A DNA stretch of 24,712 bases from Flavobacteriales bacterium UBA3431 (GTDB lineage Bacteria; Bacteroidota; Bacteroidia; Flavobacteriales; Schleiferiaceae). Below the pieces are notes generated by a model. That model was given only the letters and a program-made list of their open reading frames with translations, was not told the DNA's origin and did no database searches. The DNA is taken from the NCBI GenBank assembly GCA_002381225.1, contig DFSS01000055.1:4633-29344 (forward strand), given 5' to 3'. Made by a program: the position numbers and the translations under genes. Positions 1 through 7,176 of this stretch are shown piece after piece. The stretch's first letter is position 1; each line of letters begins with the position of its first letter.

Positions 1-290
1 GCAGGGGCCGCAGACGCACCAGAAAGTAGCGCGGAAATATCCTCGCCTTTGGCGCCAATCACGGCAAGAATCGTATCAACGGGAGAGGTTTCGCCTTCCC
101 CAACGCCAATATGGAGCAAGGTGCCCTCTTGGCCGGGAAAGGCCTCAAAGTCCATGGTCGCTTTATCCGTTTCGATTTCGGCCAAAAGCGTTCCTTCGGT
201 GATTGCATCGCCCACTTTCACGTGCCACTTTGCGACGACCCCTTCGGTCATCGTGTCGCTCAAGCGAGGCATATTAATTACGATTGCCAT
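1..290 (-). CDS. pdhC: Pyruvate dehydrogenase E2 (dihydrolipoamide acetyltransferase), N-terminal part, cut by window edge
   Basis: This is the E2 core of the pyruvate dehydrogenase complex, which transfers the acetyl group from E1 to CoA in the cytoplasm. Only the first 96 or so residues are inside the window; the gene continues past base 1. The visible part is a biotinyl/lipoyl domain: it opens MAIVINMPRLSDTMTEG, and the lipoylation motif ETDKATMDFE places the modified lysine at about residue 43. After residue 80 the chain becomes Ala/Ser/Gly-rich (SALLSGASAAPA), as expected for the linker behind the lipoyl domain. The ATG lies 3 bases after the pdhA stop, so the two genes are almost certainly cotranscribed. 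Other 2-oxoacid dehydrogenase E2 proteins share this domain, but the pdhA neighbour supports the pyruvate assignment. Confidence 0.93.
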   Translation of the reverse strand, partial: MAIVINMPRLSDTMTEGVVAKWHVKVGDAITEGTLLAEIETDKATMDFEAFPGQEGTLLHIGVGEGETSPVDTILAVIGAKGEDISALLSGASAAP

Positions 291-293
291 GAC

Positions 294-1289
294 TTATTCC
301 TTGATGAATGGATAATCTGATTGAACGTAGATGTCTTGCCAAAGTTCATGCGCTTCCGGGAAGGGAGAATCCTCTCCAAACTGGACGCATTCGGCCACCA
401 AGGCTTTGACACGCGTTTCGATTTCTTCAAAATCTTTCTCTGCCGCCCACTTCTTCTTCGACAAAACATTGCGAGCGATAAGAATGGGGTCCACTTTCTG
501 GTATTCGGCCACTTCGTCTTTGGTACGGTAATGCTGAGCGTCCGACATGGAGTGTCCCTTGTACCGGTAGGTGCGAATCTCTAAGAAGGTCGGGCCGCCA
601 CCGGAGCGCGCGCGATCAATCGCCTCTTGCATGGCTTCATACACCACGGCGGGATCCATGCCATCCACAGCTTGGCAAGGCATTTCATAGCCCAAGCCCA
701 ATTTCCAAATTTCGGTGTGGTTCGCGGTGCGCTCCACGCTGGTGCCCATCGCGTAGCCGTTGTTTTCGCAGACGAAGACAACGGGTAAATTCCAAAGCAT
801 GGCCAAGTTAAATGTCTCGTGCAAGGAGCCTTGACGCACCGCACCATCGCCCATGTAGGTCATCGTGACGTGCGCATCGCCCTTGTATTTGTCCGCAAAT
901 GCTAAACCAGCACCCAAGGGGATTTGGCCGCCGACAATGCCGTGTCCGCCGTAGAAGTGGTGCTCTTTGGAGAACATGTGCATCGATCCCCCCTTACCGC
1001 GGGATGTGCCGGTCACTTTGCCCATCAATTCGGCCATGATGCGGCGTGGATCCACCCCCAAACCGATCGGCTGGACGTGGTTACGGTAGGCCGTTATCAT
1101 TTTATCTCCGGGTTCCATCGCCAACAGCGCGCCGGCGAGAACCGCCTCTTGCCCGTTGTACAAGTGAAGAAATCCACGGATTTTCTGTTGGATGTACAGG
1201 GCCGCGGCCATGTCTTCAAACTTTCGCCAGAAGAGCATGTCCTCATACCACTTCAAATAGACGTCTTTGGTCAGTTTTTTCTTTGCCAT
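294..1289 (-). CDS. pdhA: Pyruvate dehydrogenase E1 component, alpha subunit
   Basis: This is the thiamine-diphosphate-dependent alpha subunit of E1, which decarboxylates pyruvate for acetyl-CoA production. At 331 residues it has the usual family length. The thiamine-diphosphate motif runs from GDG at 147-149 to NN at 176-177, within MGDGAVRQGSLHETFNLAML and VFVCENNGYAMGT. The loop YRYKGHSMSD lies at 241-250, as in other E1 alpha chains. The E1 beta subunit is not in this window; in Flavobacteria it is commonly encoded elsewhere. The gene is followed after 3 bases by pdhC. A perfect TAnnTTTG box at 1310-1317 sits 20 bases before the ATG, and a terminator for porV lies just behind it, so pdhA-pdhC probably starts its own transcript. 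Confidence 0.95.
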   Translation of the reverse strand: MAKKKLTKDVYLKWYEDMLFWRKFEDMAAALYIQQKIRGFLHLYNGQEAVLAGALLAMEPGDKMITAYRNHVQPIGLGVDPRRIMAELMGKVTGTSRGKGGSMHMFSKEHHFYGGHGIVGGQIPLGAGLAFADKYKGDAHVTMTYMGDGAVRQGSLHETFNLAMLWNLPVVFVCENNGYAMGTSVERTANHTEIWKLGLGYEMPCQAVDGMDPAVVYEAMQEAIDRARSGGGPTFLEIRTYRYKGHSMSDAQHYRTKDEVAEYQKVDPILIARNVLSKKKWAAEKDFEEIETRVKALVAECVQFGEDSPFPEAHELWQDIYVQSDYPFIKE

Positions 1290-1309
1290 GATGCGCGTTT
1301 AAGCGGGGT

Positions 1310-1317
1310 CAAAAATA
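1310..1317 (-). promoter_or_regulatory. Predicted -7 promoter box of pdhA
   Basis: On the minus strand the sequence reads TATTTTTG, a full match to the Bacteroidota -7 consensus TAnnTTTG, 20 bases before the pdhA ATG. I see no clear -33 TTTG at the usual distance. The T run is shared with the tail of the terminator at 1323-1344. Confidence 0.5.
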
Positions 1318-1322
1318 GTGCT

Positions 1323-1344
1323 TAGCGCCCGAACATGGGCGCTA
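1323..1344 (-). terminator. Intrinsic terminator downstream of porV
   Basis: A perfect 8-base-pair stem (TAGCGCCC / GGGCGCTA) with a 6-base loop lies 23 bases past the porV stop. On the minus strand it is followed, after a 5-base gap, by a short T run (ATTTTTG, 1310-1316). The stem is GC-rich. The T tract is short and set back from the stem, so termination may be incomplete. Confidence 0.6.
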
Positions 1345-1367
1345 GGGTAATTTTTACACTAAGGAGA

Positions 1368-2570
1368 TCAATCTAAGAGTTGATTCAAGTCCACTATCGC
1401 ACTGAAGCGAATCGTGTTCTCGAGAGGGGATCGAACCGTTTGGTCCGCGGGAAAGAGGTAGGCAAAGTCCAAGCCCAAAAGGCTGTAGCGCAGGCCAAAG
1501 CCCATCGTGAAGAAGCGGCGATTGCCTTTCAGGGCGTCTTCATGTTGGTAGCCCCCGCGAACTGCAAATTTGTTGTCATACCAGTACTCTACCCCAGCAT
1601 TATACATGAATTCACGCATCAGTTCTCTGCTTCCATCCGGTTTCGCCGCCGGATCCCAGCTTTGAAGGATGCCTTGAATGACCGGAACGTTGTCGTCCTT
1701 GCCTGCAATGATTTCATAGCGATCGCCATCGCCATCTGCATCCAACAGGTCCCGCACGGGCTGGGTGGGAACCAATAATTTGTTGACATCAAAAAGTACA
1801 ACCACCCGGTTGTAGCGGTCCAAAATCCAATTGTAGCCCACTCCCAATTTGAGGTTTGTGGGGATGAAGTCCGCATCGCCCGATTCGGTGTATTTCACTT
1901 TGGCGCCGATGTTCGAAATGTTGAGCCCCCCCAACCATTGGCCCTTTTGGCCGTCGGGCAGGTTGAGTTCTTCCCCTTGGTAATAAAAGGAGACATCCGT
2001 TGCGACGGTTTGGCCGGGCTTGGTTTGGAGGCTGCCCACCACCTGGCCTTGGGTCAAATCCGATAAGGCATAGCGCAGACCTACTCCCGCGGACCAGTTT
2101 TCGGAAAGTTTGAGGGCGTACGCCACGTCCAAAGCCATCTCGTAAGGGCGATACGTGCCCTGCTCATCGCCTTGCTCATTGCGGAAGGTGATGTCCCCCA
2201 AAGAGAAATACCGAAGGCTCGCACCCACTCCTGAACGATCGCCCAAGCCCATGGCCACGTTGGCAAACATGAGTTCGACGTCAGGCACCAAGCGGCGCAG
2301 CCATGGAGTGTAGGACAGCCCCCCTTGCATGGTGCCGGCCCCCATAAAGGCGAGTTTGGCAGGATTCCAAAATAGCGCATTGGCATCGGGCGATGCCGCT
2401 ACGCCCGCATTGGCCATCCCACCCATTCGGGCGTCCGGACCAATGTTGAGCATGGGCAGGGCCGATGTCACGACATTCAAATTATCTCCAAACGCGGTGG
2501 TCTGGGCCGAAGCCGCCACTCCCGCGGTGAGTGCAATCGAAAAAAGTACTGGACGAATAAAACGCTTCAT
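1368..2570 (-). CDS. porV: Type IX secretion outer-membrane protein PorV (LptO family)
   Basis: PorV is an outer-membrane beta-barrel that takes folded cargo from the T9SS translocon and brings it to the sortase PorU at the cell surface. The 400-residue product starts with a signal peptide (about 1-22, ending in ASAQ). It carries the family signature near the N terminus: IGPDARMGGMANAGVAASPD at 43-62, followed by a WNPAK motif. Later segments alternate like barrel strands and end in an aromatic/leucine-rich strand. I chose the ATG at 2570; an in-frame GTG three codons upstream would overlap the promoter box. It lies 19 bases after porU on the same strand. An unusual acidic loop, DADGDGDRYE (277-286), looks like a calcium-binding loop. 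In Flavobacterium a cytidine deaminase gene often sits between porV and pdhA; it is absent here. Confidence 0.93.
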   Translation of the reverse strand: MKRFIRPVLFSIALTAGVAASAQTTAFGDNLNVVTSALPMLNIGPDARMGGMANAGVAASPDANALFWNPAKLAFMGAGTMQGGLSYTPWLRRLVPDVELMFANVAMGLGDRSGVGASLRYFSLGDITFRNEQGDEQGTYRPYEMALDVAYALKLSENWSAGVGLRYALSDLTQGQVVGSLQTKPGQTVATDVSFYYQGEELNLPDGQKGQWLGGLNISNIGAKVKYTESGDADFIPTNLKLGVGYNWILDRYNRVVVLFDVNKLLVPTQPVRDLLDADGDGDRYEIIAGKDDNVPVIQGILQSWDPAAKPDGSRELMREFMYNAGVEYWYDNKFAVRGGYQHEDALKGNRRFFTMGFGLRYSLLGLDFAYLFPADQTVRSPLENTIRFSAIVDLNQLLD

Positions 2571-2578
2571 AAGAGGCA

Positions 2579-2586
2579 CAAATATA
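2579..2586 (-). promoter_or_regulatory. Predicted internal -7 promoter box before porV
   Basis: The minus strand reads TATATTTG, a perfect TAnnTTTG, between the porU stop and the porV ATG, with only 8 bases from the box to the ATG. If used, it would give porV an almost leaderless transcript in addition to read-through from porU. No -33 TTTG is visible, so this is tentative. Confidence 0.35.
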
Positions 2587-2589
2587 GGT

Positions 2590-5500
2590 TTAGTGGAGGA
2601 GGATTACGCGTTCCGCCGCATGCAGGGTTTGGCCGTCGAGAATACGGCGTACTCTAACCCTGGCTACATACCAACCCGCCGGCAGGAGATGCCCTTGGCC
2701 ATCGGTTCCATCCCAAGAGGCGGCTTGCAGAACAGCCGAAGAGGCTTGACCTCGCCACTGGTCTTCAAACACCCGTTGGCCATCGGGACTGTGAATAGTC
2801 CACTCTACCTCCAAGCTATCCCCTTCCGCATTGTGCTCGACATCCAAATAGAAGGGACCGGTGCCGGGATTGGGGTAGATGCGCATGGCACCGAGCTGAA
2901 GTTGGTCGCGGGAAATCACTACGAACTCAACGCTGCCCTCCGAAACATTATTGTAGCTGTCCCAAGCTCGAACCGAAAAAGTATGCAGACCATCCGTTAA
3001 ATCTTCAAATGGCCAAGTCGCCTCCCCACGTTGGTAGGTGCCTGGATTGGCGCTGTAGCGGCTGTTTAGGGAGAAGGAGGCATTCCAATCGCCATCGAGG
3101 GCCCCAGTGAGGTCGTGTCCAATCCCATTGCCCACCGCATTGATGCCGTTTTCGTCAAAGAGGCGCACCAGTCCTAGCGGGCTAGGCCCGGTGATGCCGC
3201 CCGAAACAAAATTGGTGTCGCCCATGTAGACCTCCACGGTCGGGCCCGTCACATCGACCGGAGCGTCGGGGTCAATGCCTCCAATCCATACGCGGAAATC
3301 ACTGCCTGAGGCATCCGTGGAATCCGCTTGGGCATAGAAGGAGAACTTGCCTTGTCCCACTTGCAAGGCAATGTCTAAGGGCATTACCCATTCGGCCACA
3401 AACTGTCCGGATTGGGCGTATACCTTACCCCGGTAGGCCGCATTCGCCCATTCCCCAAATGAAATGAAGGGGCCTTCGTTGTCATTTTTCAGGGTGCTTC
3501 GCTGGACCTTTTTGTCATAGAGCACGACGTCCATCGGCCCGTTAAAGTCTGTTCGAAGGAGGCCGGTAGCCCCATCTTGGACGTGGCCGCGGATGCGCAC
3601 CCGCGACAGGGCTTGAAGCGTATCGCTCTCCGACGCTAGGGTACTGGGCACCAAGGGGCGTGCGTTGAGGCTATCCAAAACGACTTCATGCTCCGGAATA
3701 TTGAGACGCAATGCGGGATCGCCGAGCAGAGAGAACCGCAATTTGTCGGCTGAAGTGGTGCCATTTTTCGCACTGCGGAGGATTTGGCCGAACGTTCGGT
3801 ACTGCCCGCCCTCTTTCTCAAAAATGACACGGAAAATGGAGTCGTTCAGGGTCGCCGCCCCATCCACGTAGACCACTCTGGTGGTACTGAGCAATGCAAT
3901 GGCTCCGCCCTCGGGGTTGAGAAGTAGGTGTTCCCCCGCCGAGGTTCGCAACGGATCATCCAAGCGGCTAAACTCGCAGGTGACGGTCACAAAAAGGGGC
4001 AGTTTCGCCCCGTTGGAGAAGGTTTTGGTGTCGTTGAGCTGGAGAATGTTCTCGCTGGCCCAGCCCACCTCGCCCCCATGGCCCACATAGGCCGTAACCA
4101 AATTGCCCGCATTGATCGATTGAATCAACTCCGTGCGCAACCTCGGATAGCTCTGGCTCGCACTGCTCGACTGTTGCTCATAGCTGTCGGCATACATCTT
4201 GTCGATGTCCAAAAAGGGATAGGTCGTATCAATGCGGTCTGCGATGATGTTCGGGATGCTCGTCAAAACCGCTTCCCACCCTTTGTCGACGTCGTCCGAG
4301 ACGAAGAGGACCTTTTTTCGCCAATTACCCAGGGATTTTTGTGGGTTCGAATAGGCCATGATCTTGTCGACAACCGCTTTGGCTTCTTCCACGGTATTGA
4401 CAGGAATTCGGCCAATGCCTAAGTCCAAACCTTTCGCCCGAAGATTGTTGCCCTCATCGGCATCCATGAAGCCGTAAAAGTCATCTGTACTGAAGGAGGA
4501 ATAAAGGGAAAAGCTGCTGTAGCTCTGGTAGATGGGCACATGGTTTGTGTTCGGCTCTACGACTCCCCGGTAATCGTAGGAGGCATCGCCAAAAAGGAGC
4601 AAATATTTGGGGCGATCCACGGCCGAATCTGCCGTATTCCACAGATGGCGCAGGTAGTCTTTGATGGCGGTTATATCCTGAACGCCCGTCGAGAATTCGT
4701 TGTAAATCGTTTGCACATCGACCGCTTTGACGCGCAAGCCCCGGTCGGCATGGAAATCAGCCAATCGCTGGGCCTGTGGCAGCAAGAAGGCCGGGACCAC
4801 GATGACATAATCCAAGGGGCCCGATTGACGTAAATTTTGCAGGGCGACTTTGCCGAGCAAGGCGGGCTTTGGCGCCGACGTTTCAAATACGGCCACGGTC
4901 TGGGCTTGCATGCCGTCCAAACGCAAGCCCCAATGCGCCGAACCATTCGCCGAGAAGCCCAGCGGTGTAATTCGGTGGGGCTGGAGCGGATTGCTCACAT
5001 TCCATGCTTGACCATTTGCGGTCAATCCTCCTGTAACCTGAGATAGGTTGGCCTGGAGGACCGCGGTATCCATGGGTGCGAAATGCCAGACTTGTGGCGT
5101 CTGGCGCCACGTGAAGGGGGCATCGGCATGCACGTTTACGTAGTCCAGCCATGCCGCGGCACTGGGGTTGATGTCTCGATTGAAGGTCAAGGTCACGTCG
5201 CCCCACGATGGGCTCACCGCGCTTTGAAATTGTGTGAATGCGGCTTCGTCCACGTAGTCCGCGCCGGAGGAGGCCGCTATGGATCCAAAGGAGAGCTCGC
5301 CGATTGGCCCTTGGGCACTACTGAGCTCGAGTTTGGTGCCAGAAATGGTGGAGCGGCCGACGCCGCGCGCTCGGAACAAGGCCGTGCTTTGCGCATCCAA
5401 AGCGTCCAAACCCAAATTCACTTGCCGCGTCAGGGTGTAGTCAAAATGTTCCCCAAACCACTGTCGGCCACTGCCCACTAGATTTTGGAGTTCTTCTTCG

Positions 5501-6015
5501 TGATGGGCCACGTAGGTGTAGCGGGATACCTCCATCGCAGGCCCTGCCAAAACAGGGGGTGTAGAAAGGCGCGCGCCTCCCTCCGTGGTTGTCACAAAGT
5601 AGACCTGCTGATCGCTGTAGGGATGGCGCATCGGGTCGAAGCGTTCGGTCACCGTGTTGTATACCCAGGCATGCGGGCTTTGACCATAGAAGTAGATCCG
5701 GTCCGCGCCAGAAAACGCCCCATCGCCTCCATCTTCAACCAGAATGTGGAGAGGCAGCAAATCGACTTCGCGCAAACTGCTATTCCGCTCGGGCAGGACC
5801 CCCGCCGTTCTCCCGTAAATGCCCAATTGGGCTGAAATAAAGGGCGCTGAGCCGAAGCCCAAACTTTCCAAATCCGACGCCGTCAAGCTGTAAATGCCGT
5901 CTTCGGACACCGCCACTTTGGCCCATTCTCCTTGAGCCAAAACCGATGGATCGACCTGTGCAAATACCTGATTTACACCTATTAAAACCGAAATTAGGAG
6001 GATGCGAAGCGTCAA
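2590..6015 (-). CDS. porU: Type IX secretion sortase PorU (C25-family cysteine peptidase)
   Basis: PorU is the surface sortase that removes the C-terminal sorting signal of T9SS cargo and attaches the cargo to lipopolysaccharide. The 1141-residue chain has a signal peptide (1-20, ending in VFAQ), a long N-terminal beta-rich region, and a gingipain-like C25 domain at about 402-772. The FGDASYDYRG motif starts at 475. The catalytic pair is the His in YVGHGGE (His646) and the Cys in VTVTCEF (Cys680). The last 100 residues (from about 1041, MRIYPNPGTG to ERVILL) form a sorting-type C-terminal domain, as known for PorU itself. No in-frame ATG exists near the N terminus; the best start is a TTG at 6015, directly before the signal peptide. 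The porV partner follows after 19 bases. It is transcribed divergently from the PorP-like gene. Confidence 0.95.
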   Translation of the reverse strand: MTLRILLISVLIGVNQVFAQVDPSVLAQGEWAKVAVSEDGIYSLTASDLESLGFGSAPFISAQLGIYGRTAGVLPERNSSLREVDLLPLHILVEDGGDGAFSGADRIYFYGQSPHAWVYNTVTERFDPMRHPYSDQQVYFVTTTEGGARLSTPPVLAGPAMEVSRYTYVAHHEEELQNLVGSGRQWFGEHFDYTLTRQVNLGLDALDAQSTALFRARGVGRSTISGTKLELSSAQGPIGELSFGSIAASSGADYVDEAAFTQFQSAVSPSWGDVTLTFNRDINPSAAAWLDYVNVHADAPFTWRQTPQVWHFAPMDTAVLQANLSQVTGGLTANGQAWNVSNPLQPHRITPLGFSANGSAHWGLRLDGMQAQTVAVFETSAPKPALLGKVALQNLRQSGPLDYVIVVPAFLLPQAQRLADFHADRGLRVKAVDVQTIYNEFSTGVQDITAIKDYLRHLWNTADSAVDRPKYLLLFGDASYDYRGVVEPNTNHVPIYQSYSSFSLYSSFSTDDFYGFMDADEGNNLRAKGLDLGIGRIPVNTVEEAKAVVDKIMAYSNPQKSLGNWRKKVLFVSDDVDKGWEAVLTSIPNIIADRIDTTYPFLDIDKMYADSYEQQSSSASQSYPRLRTELIQSINAGNLVTAYVGHGGEVGWASENILQLNDTKTFSNGAKLPLFVTVTCEFSRLDDPLRTSAGEHLLLNPEGGAIALLSTTRVVYVDGAATLNDSIFRVIFEKEGGQYRTFGQILRSAKNGTTSADKLRFSLLGDPALRLNIPEHEVVLDSLNARPLVPSTLASESDTLQALSRVRIRGHVQDGATGLLRTDFNGPMDVVLYDKKVQRSTLKNDNEGPFISFGEWANAAYRGKVYAQSGQFVAEWVMPLDIALQVGQGKFSFYAQADSTDASGSDFRVWIGGIDPDAPVDVTGPTVEVYMGDTNFVSGGITGPSPLGLVRLFDENGINAVGNGIGHDLTGALDGDWNASFSLNSRYSANPGTYQRGEATWPFEDLTDGLHTFSVRAWDSYNNVSEGSVEFVVISRDQLQLGAMRIYPNPGTGPFYLDVEHNAEGDSLEVEWTIHSPDGQRVFEDQWRGQASSAVLQAASWDGTDGQGHLLPAGWYVARVRVRRILDGQTLHAAERVILLH

Positions 6016-6140
6016 AAGTCTCAGATTAGGTCGGCGAGTGGTTGAATGATTTCCATGAGTTCATGTCATAAACGGGCAAAAGCCGCGTTTGTTGTTCAGG
6101 CAAATTTGCGCTCTTTTTCACGAAAGAACGAGGAAAATCG

Positions 6141-6148
6141 TATACTTG
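6141..6148 (+). promoter_or_regulatory. Predicted -7 promoter box of the PorP-gldJ-murF unit
   Basis: TATACTTG matches TAnnTTTG at all but one fixed base and lies 24 bases before the ATG at 6173, within the 157-base divergent region shared with porU. It also argues for the ATG at 6173 rather than an in-frame upstream start at 6089, which would lie in front of the promoter. Confidence 0.4.
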
Positions 6149-6172
6149 TGGCTCTTAATCCGTACATCTAAC

Positions 6173-7165
6173 ATGGCAGTGAAACGCCTATTGACCATAG
6201 CTTTCGTCCTTTTGGGGCTCTCGTCCGTTTACGGTCAGGATCCCCATTTTACGCAATTCTATGCCAATCCACTGTATTTGAACCCCGCCTTCGCCGGTGT
6301 CAAACAGTGTCCCAAGGTCAACGTCAACTACCGAAACCAGTACCCATCTTTGGGTGTGTATCAAACGTATTCGGCGTCCTACGACCAGTATGTTGATCGT
6401 CTAAATGGCGGAGTCGGCGTGCTCATTATGCAAGACGAAGCCGCCAACGGAGCGCTTAGCCTTACCGAAGCGTCGTTGATTTACTCCTACCACCTCACGG
6501 TGACCCGTGACTTCTCAATTTTGTTTGGGGCACAAGGAACCTTCCGTCAGCGCGCGTTGGACTGGAACAGTTTGACCTTCCCAGATCAGATTGACCCCTT
6601 CTACGGTTTTGTCAAGCCCACGAATGAAATTGCTCCAGACAATACCACTAACAGCCATTTGGATTTAACCTTTGGCATGTTGGGTTTCACCGAACATTTT
6701 TACGCAGGTATTACCGCTTCCCACGTGACGGAGCCCAATGAGGCCTTCCTCTCCAACAACTCCCTCCCCATGAAGTTGTCTGCTCAGATGGGTGCAACCA
6801 TTCCTTTGGGCCGTAAGCGCTTATACAACTCCTTGGACAACCTCTTGATTCCCCACGTGGTCTTTCAGAGCCAAGGCGGAGCAAACCAATTAACAGGTGG
6901 CGTTTCGTTCAACCGCGGTCCGATGACCGGTGGAATGGCCTACCGCCAAGCCATCGGTGCTATCAGTACCAATCCCGACGCCTTGGTTTTCATCGTGGGC
7001 ATTGCCCCGAATGATGTACCCTGGACGTTTGGCTACTCCTACGATTACACGATTTCTCCTTTGAAAAACACCTTGGGCGGTGCACATGAAATCTCCATGT
7101 CCTACCAGTTCCCTTGCCGCTCACGCCGCACGCGCTACAGCGAAATCAAGTGTCCCAAATTCTAA
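6173..7165 (+). CDS. PorP/SprF-family type IX secretion outer-membrane protein
   Basis: This 330-residue protein belongs to the PorP/SprF family, outer-membrane barrels that work with T9SS lipoproteins or with specific cargo proteins. It has a signal peptide (1-21, ending VYGQ) followed at once by the family hallmark DPHFTQFYANPLYLNPAFAG. The rest consists of barrel-like strands. The start at 6173 puts the signal peptide at the N terminus; an upstream in-frame start would add 28 residues that do not look like a signal sequence. The C terminus is basic and holds two cysteines (Cys315 and Cys327). It precedes gldJ by 11 bases, mirroring the porP-porK pair of the Porphyromonas locus. Bacteroidota often have many paralogues, so I cannot say it is the essential PorP; hence no gene symbol. 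Confidence 0.88.
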   Translation: MAVKRLLTIAFVLLGLSSVYGQDPHFTQFYANPLYLNPAFAGVKQCPKVNVNYRNQYPSLGVYQTYSASYDQYVDRLNGGVGVLIMQDEAANGALSLTEASLIYSYHLTVTRDFSILFGAQGTFRQRALDWNSLTFPDQIDPFYGFVKPTNEIAPDNTTNSHLDLTFGMLGFTEHFYAGITASHVTEPNEAFLSNNSLPMKLSAQMGATIPLGRKRLYNSLDNLLIPHVVFQSQGGANQLTGGVSFNRGPMTGGMAYRQAIGAISTNPDALVFIVGIAPNDVPWTFGYSYDYTISPLKNTLGGAHEISMSYQFPCRSRRTRYSEIKCPKF

Positions 7166-7176
7166 TTGATTCTCTT

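Noticed and set aside
2329..3000. Plus-strand open frame of 223 codons across the porU-porV junction
   Set aside because: It spans the ends of two well-supported genes on the opposite strand and has no family features.
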